Source: Streptomyces sp. NRRL B-1140
Lineage (GTDB): Bacteria > Actinomycetota > Actinomycetes > Streptomycetales > Streptomycetaceae
Assembly: GCF_001280065.1 (NCBI RefSeq)
Contig: NZ_LGEA01000103.1
Coordinates: forward strand, 38,958-102,957
Direction: 5' to 3'
DNA: 64,000 nucleotides
A model generated the notes under the pieces. It ran no database searches, was not told where the DNA came from, and saw only the letters and a list, made by a program, of their open reading frames with translations. A program made the position numbers and the translations under genes. Shown in pieces: positions 51,308-59,390 of the stretch; position 1 is the stretch's first letter; each line of letters opens with the position of its first letter.

Positions 51308-52045
51308 ATGGCGGGCCGAGCGGCCGTACCCGAAGTGATCTGGGCGCGCCCCGAGCGCACCGGCCGTGGGCCGAAACCGGCGTTCACCCGCGCCGACATC
51401 GCGGCGGCGGCCGTGCGGATCGCCGACGCGGAGGGGCTGGACGGGGTCACCATGCGGCGCGTGGCCGCGGAACTGGGCTGCGGCACGATGTCGCTCTACA
51501 ACTACGTTCCTCGCAAGGAGGACCTGTACGAGCTGATGATCGACGCCGTCGGTGCCGAGCACGAGATGTTCGAGCCGACGGGCGACTGGCGCGCGGACAT
51601 GCTGCGCAACGCGGAGGAGACCCGCGCCATCATGCACCGGCACACCTGGGTGCCGCGTCTGATGCCGGGGGTGTTCGGCTTCAGCCCCAACACCCTGCGC
51701 TACCTGGAGCACTGCCTGGCCTGCCTCGAACCGCTCGACGTGCCGGCCGGCGCGAAGACGGAGCTGGTCGCGCTGCTCAACGGCGTCGTGACGACGTACA
51801 CCGGGAACGACATCGCCACCGCCGAACGCACCCGCTCCATGCCGTGGACGGCCGAGGAGGAGAACGCCGTCCGCATGGCCTACCTGGGCAGCCAGATCGC
51901 CACCGGCGCGTATCCGCGGCTGACCGCGGCCTTCACGCAGCAGAGCGGACCGGTCGATCTGGAGGCGGTGTTCCGGCGGGCCCTCGAACGCGTCCTGGAC
52001 GCCTTCGACCCCGAGCTGCGCCAGCGGGCTCCCCGGGGGCGCTAG
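51308..52045 (+). CDS. TetR-family regulator of the DrrAB-type exporter
   Basis: The 245-residue protein has a TetR N-terminal HTH (FTRADIAAAAVRIADAEGL, VAAELGCGTMSLYNYV) and a TetR_C ligand domain. GAGGTG lies about 7 nt before the ATG. Divergent placement with two palindromes in between makes it the repressor of itself and of the exporter genes. The 3' end overlaps the convergent gene by 4 bp. Confidence 0.9.
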   Translation: MAGRAAVPEVIWARPERTGRGPKPAFTRADIAAAAVRIADAEGLDGVTMRRVAAELGCGTMSLYNYVPRKEDLYELMIDAVGAEHEMFEPTGDWRADMLRNAEETRAIMHRHTWVPRLMPGVFGFSPNTLRYLEHCLACLEPLDVPAGAKTELVALLNGVVTTYTGNDIATAERTRSMPWTAEEENAVRMAYLGSQIATGAYPRLTAAFTQQSGPVDLEAVFRRALERVLDAFDPELRQRAPRGR

Positions 52046-53196
52046 AGCAGCGCCAGTTGTCCCTCGGGACCCTCCTCGGGCCCCTCCAGCACCGACGCCG
52101 GGCGGCGGGCCCCGTCCGGCACCGGGAGGACGCCCGCCGCGCGCAGCTCCGTCGCCGTGACCGGGTCGGGCACCTCCGGCTGCTCCAGGGGGCGCAGCTC
52201 GGCCAGGAGCGCCAGGACGGTGATCAGCTCCAGCAGCTCCGACGTCCAGGTCTGGGGCCAGGTGGCGGGACGGATCGCCGCCAGCGTGCCCGGCTCGGGG
52301 GCGGCGACGCGGGTCGCGAACCACTCCTGCAGCACGCGCACCCCGCCCACCTCGAAGTCCCAGGCCTCAGGCGGCACCGGGGAGATGCGGCCCTCGTCCA
52401 GGAACAGGGCCTCCTCGTCCCGGTCGTAGCGCAGCGCCACCGGCCGGGAGGGCAGGGGGGCGCGGACGTAGGGGCGGCGGCCGCCGGGGAGCTTCGGGCG
52501 ATCGCCGTCGCGGCGCATCAGCCACAGCAGCCGGTGCCCCCGTTCGAGACCCCGTTCCCACGCGTCGGTGTCGCCGGTGAGCGGGACGGTCAGGTCCGGG
52601 CGGGCCGTGGCCGTGATCCAGGCGAGTACGTCCAGCGGTGCCGGGGTGCCGCCCAGGCGGGTGCCGAGGTGGTCCAGCAGGCCCGGGGCCAGATTCGGCT
52701 CACGGCCGCCCGGGCGCCGGAACAGCGGGCGGATCCGGCCGGGGCGCACCAGCGGAAACAGTGAGGTGACGAGCAGGGGCGGGTCGGCCTCGGGCGTCTC
52801 CACCGCGAAGACCTGCCGTTCGTCCGTCACCCGCCACAGCTCCGGGCGGGCCGCGTCGATCAGCCGCTGGTCGGGGATGAGCCACTGCTCGTCGTAGGGC
52901 GCGAGCAGGACGCGCACCGGTTGTGGGCAGGGGCCGAAGGCCCGCACCAGCCTCTGCGTGCCGCTGCCGGCCCGGCCGGGCAACTGGCCGACCGCCGTGT
53001 GCAGCGTGCGTGAGCGGGTCGGCTCGAAGAGGGACTCGCGGTCGGGCCCCTCGGCCTTCACCAAGGTGTCCCAGCGGGCCTTCAGGGACGCCGCGTCCGG
53101 CGCCGCCGGCCAGCCGCGGCCGAGCCGCGGCGGTGCGACGGACCACGGCATGAGGTCCGCCAGCAGCGGAGCGTCGTCGTGCGTCACGCACGGCAT
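52042..53196 (-). CDS. Type ISP restriction-modification-like protein (specificity part only)
   Basis: The 384-residue protein starts MPCVTHDDAPLLADLMPWSV and contains VRVLLAPYDEQWLIPDQRLIDAARPELWRV, a stretch found in the C-terminal target-recognition region of type ISP enzymes (LlaBIII-like) and in stand-alone Streptomyces proteins annotated as such. Nuclease, helicase and methyltransferase motifs (N-P-P-Y) are absent. The ATG at 53196 is used, with a GTG at 53187 as alternative. A restriction role seems unlikely without the catalytic part. Confidence 0.7.
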   Translation of the reverse strand: MPCVTHDDAPLLADLMPWSVAPPRLGRGWPAAPDAASLKARWDTLVKAEGPDRESLFEPTRSRTLHTAVGQLPGRAGSGTQRLVRAFGPCPQPVRVLLAPYDEQWLIPDQRLIDAARPELWRVTDERQVFAVETPEADPPLLVTSLFPLVRPGRIRPLFRRPGGREPNLAPGLLDHLGTRLGGTPAPLDVLAWITATARPDLTVPLTGDTDAWERGLERGHRLLWLMRRDGDRPKLPGGRRPYVRAPLPSRPVALRYDRDEEALFLDEGRISPVPPEAWDFEVGGVRVLQEWFATRVAAPEPGTLAAIRPATWPQTWTSELLELITVLALLAELRPLEQPEVPDPVTATELRAAGVLPVPDGARRPASVLEGPEEGPEGQLALL

Positions 53197-53222
53197 GGTA
53201 CGACCTGGCGGCGACACGCGGG

Positions 53223-53972
53223 TCAGGTGGCGTCCAGGGTCACCGTGAAGGAGAAGCGGTCGCCGCGGTAGTGGATGACGGCCACGTCCAGGGGCCGCCC
53301 GGCGACGTCGTAGGTCACCCCGGTGTAGTGCAGGATCGGGCTCAGCAGGGGGATCTGGAGCAGTTTCGAGGTCTCCGGGTCGGCCAGCCGCGCCTCCACC
53401 GTGTCCGTGATGCGGCTGATGTCCACTCCCACCACGTCCCGCAGCACCTTGGTCATCGGCCACCGGACGAGGTCGTCCAGATCGATCCGCGCGGCCAGTT
53501 CGGGGCGGACGTAGTTGCGGGCGTGGTTCGTCGGCTCGCCGGTCTTCTCGTCGCTGCGCAGCCGGTGGTACGTCGCGATCTCCCCCAGCTCCGGGAAGAA
53601 CTCGGCGAGTTCACCCGGCACGGGCGCGCTGCCGTGGTCGAGCAGTTCGGTCGTCATGCCGGACTGCTGGGCCACGATCGCGTCCACCGAGCCGAGCAGG
53701 CGCACCGGCGAACCCCGGCGCGCGTGCGGCTCGATGAACGTGCCTCGCCGGCGGTGGCGCGTGATCAGCCCCTCGTCCTCCAGCTCCTTCAGCGCCTGCC
53801 GCATCGTCAGCACGCTCACGCCGTAGTGCCCGGCCAGCTGCTCCTCGGTGGGCAGCCGCAGCGGGTCCTGCGGCGAGCGGCCGAGGATCGAGGCGCGCAG
53901 CGACTGCGACACCTGGTACCAGAGCGGCAGCTTGCGGTTCAGGACGATCGAGTCCGGAGCGAAGGAGGTCAC
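53223..53972 (-). CDS. GntR-family regulator with UTRA domain, next to hmgA
   Basis: The 249-residue protein has a GntR winged helix (residues about 10-78, LPTEEQLAGHYGVSVLTMRQALKEL) and a UTRA ligand-binding domain (about 95-240) of the HutC type. GTG start. It lies 55 bp downstream of hmgA on the same strand, so it is probably the homogentisate-pathway regulator; its ligand is unproven. Confidence 0.88.
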   Translation of the reverse strand: MTSFAPDSIVLNRKLPLWYQVSQSLRASILGRSPQDPLRLPTEEQLAGHYGVSVLTMRQALKELEDEGLITRHRRRGTFIEPHARRGSPVRLLGSVDAIVAQQSGMTTELLDHGSAPVPGELAEFFPELGEIATYHRLRSDEKTGEPTNHARNYVRPELAARIDLDDLVRWPMTKVLRDVVGVDISRITDTVEARLADPETSKLLQIPLLSPILHYTGVTYDVAGRPLDVAVIHYRGDRFSFTVTLDAT

Positions 53973-54027
53973 GGGCCATCCGTACCGGTAGAAAATGATC
54001 AGGGCAAGGGGGCTCCTTCGGCAGCCC

Positions 54028-55374
54028 TCAGGGGCGGAAGTGCCGTTCCAGGCCCTGCCAGACGTCGTCGTAGCGCCGCTGGAGGTGTTCCGCGCGGGCC
54101 GCGTGCGGGGTGAGGGTGATCGGCCAGCGCGTCTCGAACATGAACGCCAGGCCGTCGTCGACCTTCTGCGGCTGCAGCTCGGCGGCGCTCGCGCGGTCGA
54201 AGGTCTCCCGGTCCGGGCCGTGCGCCGACATCATGTTGTGCAGCGACCCGCCGCCCGGCACGAACCCCTCCGCTTTGGCGTCGTAGGCGCCCTCGATCAG
54301 GCCCATGTACTCGCTCATCACGTTCCGGTGGAAGTACGGCGGCCGGAAGGTGTCCTCGCCGACGAGCCAGCGCGGCGCGAACACCACGAAGTCGACTCCC
54401 GCGAGGCCCGGGGTGTCGGACGGGGACGTCAGCACCGTGAAGATCGAGGGATCCGGGTGGTCGTAGGTGATGGTGCCGAGCGCATTGAACCGGCGCAGGT
54501 CGTAGACGTACGGCACGTGGTTGCCGTGCCAGGCGACGACATCGAGGGGGGAGTGGTCGTAGGTGGCGGTCCACAGGTTGCCGCAGAACTTGTTCACCAC
54601 CTCCACCGGGCCCTCGACGTCCTCGTAGGCGGCGACGGGCGCGCGGAAGTCCCGGGCGTTGGCGAGCCCGTTGGCGCCGATCGGCCCCAGGTCGGGGAGG
54701 CGGAAGGGGGCGCCGTAGTTCTCGCACACATAACCGCGGGCGGACTCGTCGAGGAGCTCGACCCGGAAGCGGACTCCCCGCGGGATCAGCGCCACATCGC
54801 CCGGCTCGGCATGCAGGAAACCGAACTCGGTGTGCAGCAGCAGCCCGCCGCGCTCCGGGACGATCAGCAGTTCGCCGTCGGCATCGCTGAACACCCGGTC
54901 CATCGAGGCGTTGGCCGAGTAGAGGTGTACGGCGACACCGGTCCGCTGGGTGGCGTCGCCGTTGCCACCCAGGGTCCACAGGCCCGCCAGGAAGTCCGTC
55001 TCGGGCGCCGGGTCGGGCAGCGGGTTCCAGCGCAGCCGGTTGGGGTCGGGCACGGTCTGGGTGAAGGGGGCGGTGCGGACCGTGCCGTTGTGGGCTCTGG
55101 TGAACGCCGGGTGCGCTGCCGACGGGCGGATCCGGTACAGCCACGAGCGGCGGTTGTGGGCCCGCGGCTCGGTGAACGCCGTACCGCTCAGCTGCTCCGC
55201 GTACAGCCCGAGGGGAGCCCGCTGGGGCGAGTTGCGACCCTCGGGCAGTGCGCCCGGGACGGCTTCCGAGCTGTGCTCGTTTCCGAAGCCGGAGAGGTAG
55301 GCCAGCCCTTCGGCGGTCTTCCGCGCTCCCCCGTGCTCGAACGCGCTCGCGCGGGTGGTGCCCCCATCGCCCAT
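54028..55374 (-). CDS. hmgA: Homogentisate 1,2-dioxygenase
   Basis: The 448-residue enzyme opens the ring of homogentisate to maleylacetoacetate in tyrosine/phenylalanine breakdown. It starts with [13 protein letters not shown] like human and bacterial HGD. Iron ligands are in [15 protein letters not shown] (His and Glu) and MMSAHGPD (His). Length equals the family norm. It has its own promoter (55410-55438). Loss of this enzyme leads to dark pyomelanin in many bacteria. Confidence 0.96.
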   Translation of the reverse strand: MGDGGTTRASAFEHGGARKTAEGLAYLSGFGNEHSSEAVPGALPEGRNSPQRAPLGLYAEQLSGTAFTEPRAHNRRSWLYRIRPSAAHPAFTRAHNGTVRTAPFTQTVPDPNRLRWNPLPDPAPETDFLAGLWTLGGNGDATQRTGVAVHLYSANASMDRVFSDADGELLIVPERGGLLLHTEFGFLHAEPGDVALIPRGVRFRVELLDESARGYVCENYGAPFRLPDLGPIGANGLANARDFRAPVAAYEDVEGPVEVVNKFCGNLWTATYDHSPLDVVAWHGNHVPYVYDLRRFNALGTITYDHPDPSIFTVLTSPSDTPGLAGVDFVVFAPRWLVGEDTFRPPYFHRNVMSEYMGLIEGAYDAKAEGFVPGGGSLHNMMSAHGPDRETFDRASAAELQPQKVDDGLAFMFETRWPITLTPHAARAEHLQRRYDDVWQGLERHFRP

Positions 55375-55409
55375 GATCGCTGCTCCCTTGCGGTCTGATT
55401 CCTATGCAG

Positions 55410-55438
55410 CACCGTAGGATTGCGTTGTCAGTGACGCA
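55410..55438 (-). promoter_or_regulatory. hmgA promoter with an overlapping inverted repeat
   Basis: On the minus strand, -35 TTGCGT (55438-55433), a 17-bp spacer and -10 TACGGT (55415-55410). The inverted repeat TTGCGT-N8-ACGCAA (55419-55438) covers the -35 box and could bind the GntR regulator. Confidence 0.65.
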
Positions 55439-55527
55439 AGAGGGCGCGCCCCCTCCTCTTCATGGATGACCGGAACCCGACTTGAGAATGATCCGCGGGG
55501 GCGGACGCGTGTTCTACGCTCCCGAAC

Positions 55528-56277
55528 ATGTCGTGGACACGGAGACTTTGCGCCGCGCTCGCGGGCTGTGTCCTCCTCCTGGCCGGGTCCGTGGGCTGCG
55601 GCACCGGTGAGGCCCGGGAGGGCGGTGCGTCGACCGCACCGGTCGGCAAGATCCTCGAAGGCCGGGACCGGGACGGGCAGCCCCTGCGGGAGGTGGACCC
55701 CGAGGGCGCCCCCGATGTCGGGATCGAGGTGCAGCCCGACGCGGCCGGTGGCTGGGACGTGCGCCTGACCGTGCGGAACTTCCGCTTCTCGCCGGCCGGC
55801 GCGGCGGCCCGCGCCGTGGCCGGACGCGGCCTCGCGCGCCTCTTCGTCGACGGCCGCCCCGTGACCCGGCTCCGCGCCTCCACCTACCGGCTGGACGCCC
55901 GCCTCGTGCCGCGCGGCACGCACCACGTCACGGCTCGTCTCCAAGCCGATGACGGCACCGTGTGGGCGGTGGACGGCACACCCGTGGAGAGCACGGCCGA
56001 CATCACCGCGTCGGAGCCGGGCCCGGGGGTGACGCCGGACGCCGCCTCCCGGCGCAAGGCCCGGACCCCGGGCGCGGACGCCGGCCGCGGGTCACCGGAC
56101 GGCGAGCAAGTGTCATCCGGGGGCCTCGGCGCACCGGACCGCGGACGTGAGGCGGCCGGGGGGCGGGCTTCATCCGGCCGGGAACGAGGCGCGGCCGACG
56201 GGCGGGCTTCGTCCGAGCGTGAACGACAGGCGGCCGGGGGCCGAGGTTCACCGGACCGCGGCCGAGGGGCATCATGA
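55528..56277 (+). CDS. Lipoprotein with a degenerate C-terminal repeat tail
   Basis: The 249-residue protein has a signal and lipobox AGSVGC, then a small beta-rich domain (about 50-155, VRLTVRNFRFSPAG...TYRLDARLVPRGTHHV). From about 165 it becomes a low-complexity tail of Gly/Ala/Ser/Arg-rich blocks (GRASS, GRERGAA, GRGSPDRG) repeated several times. I do not recognise a family. Its stop overlaps the TetR start by ATGA, an odd pairing for a lipoprotein. Confidence 0.78.
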   Translation: MSWTRRLCAALAGCVLLLAGSVGCGTGEAREGGASTAPVGKILEGRDRDGQPLREVDPEGAPDVGIEVQPDAAGGWDVRLTVRNFRFSPAGAAARAVAGRGLARLFVDGRPVTRLRASTYRLDARLVPRGTHHVTARLQADDGTVWAVDGTPVESTADITASEPGPGVTPDAASRRKARTPGADAGRGSPDGEQVSSGGLGAPDRGREAAGGRASSGRERGAADGRASSERERQAAGGRGSPDRGRGAS

Positions 56278-56894
56278 AGCACGTGCCCCACGCGACATCG
56301 CTCCGACGCGCGCCCGTGCAGCGGCGCAGTGCCGAACGCCTGACCAGGATCCTCGACGCCTGCGCCGACCTGCTCGACGAGGTGGGCTACGACGCCCTGA
56401 GCACCCGTGCCGTCGCCCAGCGGGCCTCGGTCCCGATCGGCTCCGTCTACCGCTTCTTCGGCAACAAGCGCCAGATGGTGGACGCCCTGGCCCAGCGCAA
56501 CCTGGAGCGGTATTCCGAGCGCGTCACGCAGCGCCTGCGGGACGCCGGTGGCGAGGGTGGCTGGCGCGCGGCCATGGACGCCGTGCTCGACGAGTACCTG
56601 GACATGAAGCGCACCGCGCCCGGCTTCTCCCTCGTCGACTTCGGCAACCAGATCCCGGTCGGCGCCCGCCAGGCCGAACCCAACCACCGCGTCGCCGACC
56701 GCCTCACCGACCTCCTCTCCGGCTACCTGGACCGCGAACCCGACGACGATCTGCGGCGGGTCTTCCTCATAGCGGTCGAGACCGCGGACACCCTCGTGCA
56801 CCTGGCGTTCCGGGTGGCACCGGAGGGGGACGAGCGGATCATCGACGAGGCACGGGAGATGCTGCGGGCCTATCTGGCCCGGGTGCTCGACTGA
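56274..56894 (+). CDS. TetR-family regulator
   Basis: The 206-residue protein has an HTH (RILDACADLLDEVGYDALSTRAVAQRASVPIGSVYRFFGNK) and a TetR_C domain. It is translated with the upstream lipoprotein and lies 93 bp before the molybdopterin oxidoreductase, whose leader has a palindrome of the kind bound by this family. Confidence 0.9.
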   Translation: MKHVPHATSLRRAPVQRRSAERLTRILDACADLLDEVGYDALSTRAVAQRASVPIGSVYRFFGNKRQMVDALAQRNLERYSERVTQRLRDAGGEGGWRAAMDAVLDEYLDMKRTAPGFSLVDFGNQIPVGARQAEPNHRVADRLTDLLSGYLDREPDDDLRRVFLIAVETADTLVHLAFRVAPEGDERIIDEAREMLRAYLARVLD

Positions 56895-56925
56895 AGCCGG
56901 TCCCGCCAGGGCCTCCCCACCGTTC

Positions 56926-56941
56926 ATACCGGTCGGTATGC
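56926..56941. promoter_or_regulatory. Palindromic TetR-type operator upstream of the oxidoreductase
   Basis: CATACCG-GT-CGGTATG is a perfect 16-bp palindrome 46 bp upstream of the GTG at 56988 and resembles the ATACCGACCGGTAT class of TetR sites. Confidence 0.75.
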
Positions 56942-56987
56942 TCGGCCGCGTCCGTGCGTCACCGTAGCCGCCGTCCCGGGAGGACCC

Positions 56988-59255
56988 GTGTCCCGCACCG
57001 CCCTGCGTATCTGCCCCTTGTGCGAGGCCACCTGCGGCCTGACCCTCACCATCGAGGGCACGCGCGTCACCCAAGCCCGCGGTGACCGCGACGACGTCTT
57101 CAGCAAGGGTTTCATCTGCCCCAAGGGCGCCTCCTTCGGCGCGGTCGACTCCGACCCCGACCGGCTGCGCACGCCGCTCGTGCGCCGGGACGGGGAGCTG
57201 TGCGAGGCCACCTGGGAGGAGGCCTTCGACGCGGTGGCGGCCGGCATCCGGCCCGTCGTGGAGCGCCACGGCCCGCACTCCGTCGGGGTCGTGCTCGGCA
57301 ACCCCAACGTGCACACCATGGCCGGCGCCCTCTACCCACCCGTCCTTCTCGCCGGGCTCGGCACCCGCAGCGTCTTCACCGCCTCCACGGTCGACCAGAT
57401 GCCCAAGCACGTCTCCAGCGGACTCCTCTTCGGCGACGCGAACGCCATCCCGGTGCCCGACCTCGACCACACCGACCATCTGCTCCTGATCGGCGCCAAC
57501 CCGCTGGAGTCCAACGGCAGTCTGTGCACCGCCGCCGACTTCCCGGGCAAACTCAAGGCGCTCAAGGCCCGCGGCGGCACCCTCGTCGTGATCGACCCGC
57601 GGCGTACCCGCACCGCGAAGCTCGCCGACCGGCACATCGCCGTCCGGCCCGGCACCGACGCGCTGCTGCTGGCGGCGATGGCGCGGGTGCTCCTCGACGA
57701 GGGCCTCGCCGACCCGACCCCGCAGGCGCAGGGCATCGAGGAACTGGACGCGGAACTGGCGGAGTTCACCCCCGAAGCCGTCGCCGAGGCCTGTGACGTC
57801 GAGGCCGGAGTCATCCGCACCCTCGCCCGCGACCTGGCCGCCGCCCCGACCGCCGCCGTCTACGGCCGCATCGGCAGCTGCACCGTCCCGCACGGCACCC
57901 TCGCCAGCTGGCTCGTCGACGTCCTGAACATCCTCACCGGCAACCTCGACCGGCCCGGCGGCGTGCTCTTCCCACAGGCCGCCACCGACAAGACCCCGCG
58001 CCCCGCCGGGCCCGGCCGCGGCTTCGCCCTCGGGCGCTGGCACTCCCGCGTGAGCCGGCACCCCGAGGCCAAGGGCGAGCTGCCTTTGTCGGCCCTCGCG
58101 GAGGAGATCGACACCCTCACCGAGGAGGGCGAACCGGTACGCGCGCTGATCGCGGTCGCCGCCAACCCCGTGCTGTCCGCGCCCGACGGCGACCGGCTCG
58201 ACAAGGCGCTCGACTCGCTCGACTTCATGGTCAGCGTCGACCCGTACCTCAACGAGACCTCGCGCCACGCCGATGTGGTCCTGCCCCCGCCGCCGCCCTC
58301 CCAGAGCCCCCACCACGACTTCGCCTTCAACACCCTCGCCGTGCGCAACCAGGTGCGCTACACCCGCCCGGCGATCCCCCTGGAGCCCGGCCGCATGGCC
58401 GAGACGGAGATCCTGGCCCGCCTCATCCTGGCCGTGACCGGTATGCACGGGGCCGATCCCGCTGCCGTCGACCAAATGGTCATCGACCAGACCCTCGGCA
58501 AGGCGGTCAAGGACCCGCACTCGCCCGTATACGACGGCGACCCGCGCGAGCTCGCCGGCCGGCTCACCGGCGACACCGGCCCGGAGCGCCGGCTCGACAT
58601 GATGCTGCGCCTCGGCCCCTACGGCGACGGCTTCGGCGCACGGCCGGACGGACTCGGCCTGGAGAAGCTGCTCGCCCACCCGCACGGCATCGACCTCGGC
58701 CCGTTGCAGCCCCGTCTGCCGCAGCCCCTGAAGACCCGCAGCGGCCGGGTGGAGCTGCTCCCGGGCCCGATCGCGGGCGACCTGCCCCGGCTGCGCGCCG
58801 CCCTGGCCGAGCGCCCCGAGGGGCTCGTCCTGGTCGGCCGGCGCCATCTGCGCTCGAACAACAGCTGGATGCACAACGTGCCCGCCCTCACCGGCGGCTC
58901 CAACCGCTGCACCCTGCACATGCATCCCGAGGACGCCGAGCGGCTGGGCGTCGAGGACGGGGCGGCCGTGCGCGTGAAGGGCGCCGGGGGAGAGGTCGTC
59001 GCGCCCGCCGAGGTGACGGACGCGGTCCGCCCGGGCGTGGTGAGCCTGCCGCACGGCTGGGGGCACGACCGTCCCGGCACCCGCCTCGGCCACGCCTCCA
59101 AGAACCCCGGCGTCAACGTCAACCAGCTCCTCGACGGCCGCCTCCTCGACCCGCTGTCGGGCAACGCGGTCCTCAACGGCGTACCCGTCGAGGTCACCCC
59201 CGCGAGCCCGGCCGAATGTGCCTCCGTGACCGAAAAGCTCACCGCTCTGACCTGA
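56988..59255 (+). CDS. Molybdopterin-dependent oxidoreductase (bis-MGD, 4Fe-4S)
   Basis: The 755-residue MopB-family protein has the N-terminal 4Fe-4S motif Cys9, Cys12, Cys16, Cys44 (CPLC-x3-C...CPKG), the catalytic domains (GANPLESNG, VIDPRRTRTA), and the C-terminal molydopterin-binding domain (LVGRRHLRSNNSWMHN, SLPHGWGHD). No twin-arginine signal, so it is cytoplasmic. It belongs near formate dehydrogenase/assimilatory nitrate reductase-like enzymes, but no Cys/Sec ligand can be assigned to molybdenum and the substrate is unknown. GTG start after GGGAGGA. Expression is likely controlled by the upstream TetR. Confidence 0.88.
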   Translation: MSRTALRICPLCEATCGLTLTIEGTRVTQARGDRDDVFSKGFICPKGASFGAVDSDPDRLRTPLVRRDGELCEATWEEAFDAVAAGIRPVVERHGPHSVGVVLGNPNVHTMAGALYPPVLLAGLGTRSVFTASTVDQMPKHVSSGLLFGDANAIPVPDLDHTDHLLLIGANPLESNGSLCTAADFPGKLKALKARGGTLVVIDPRRTRTAKLADRHIAVRPGTDALLLAAMARVLLDEGLADPTPQAQGIEELDAELAEFTPEAVAEACDVEAGVIRTLARDLAAAPTAAVYGRIGSCTVPHGTLASWLVDVLNILTGNLDRPGGVLFPQAATDKTPRPAGPGRGFALGRWHSRVSRHPEAKGELPLSALAEEIDTLTEEGEPVRALIAVAANPVLSAPDGDRLDKALDSLDFMVSVDPYLNETSRHADVVLPPPPPSQSPHHDFAFNTLAVRNQVRYTRPAIPLEPGRMAETEILARLILAVTGMHGADPAAVDQMVIDQTLGKAVKDPHSPVYDGDPRELAGRLTGDTGPERRLDMMLRLGPYGDGFGARPDGLGLEKLLAHPHGIDLGPLQPRLPQPLKTRSGRVELLPGPIAGDLPRLRAALAERPEGLVLVGRRHLRSNNSWMHNVPALTGGSNRCTLHMHPEDAERLGVEDGAAVRVKGAGGEVVAPAEVTDAVRPGVVSLPHGWGHDRPGTRLGHASKNPGVNVNQLLDGRLLDPLSGNAVLNGVPVEVTPASPAECASVTEKLTALT

Positions 59256-59304
59256 GCAAAGCTGTGACCAGCAGTTTTGCGCTTATTGCTCGCACGTCAA
59301 CGTC

Positions 59305-59334
59305 TTGTTAACGCTGCTTGACGGGACCTAACGT
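59305..59334 (+). promoter_or_regulatory. Promoter of the CitMHS gene
   Basis: -35 TTGTTA (59305-59310), 18-bp spacer and -10 TAACGT (59329-59334). GTCAA (59296-59300) and TTGAC (59318-59322) form an inverted repeat centred near GTTAAC (59307-59312), perhaps an operator. Confidence 0.5.
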
Positions 59335-59390
59335 CTCGGGAACCGCCGGCCCTGGTGGGATGTTCAAGGGCGAACGTTAGGTATCCACTC

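Noticed and set aside
55424..55440. TTGTCAGTG near the hmgA promoter as a second PafBC-like site
   Set aside because: No -10-like sequence follows at the right distance, and it lies inside the hmgA inverted repeat.
55884..59093. 1069-residue minus-strand frame opposite the molybdopterin oxidoreductase and TetR
   Set aside because: It is a Val/Gly-rich reflection of the coding strand with no domain; the plus-strand genes carry exact family motifs.
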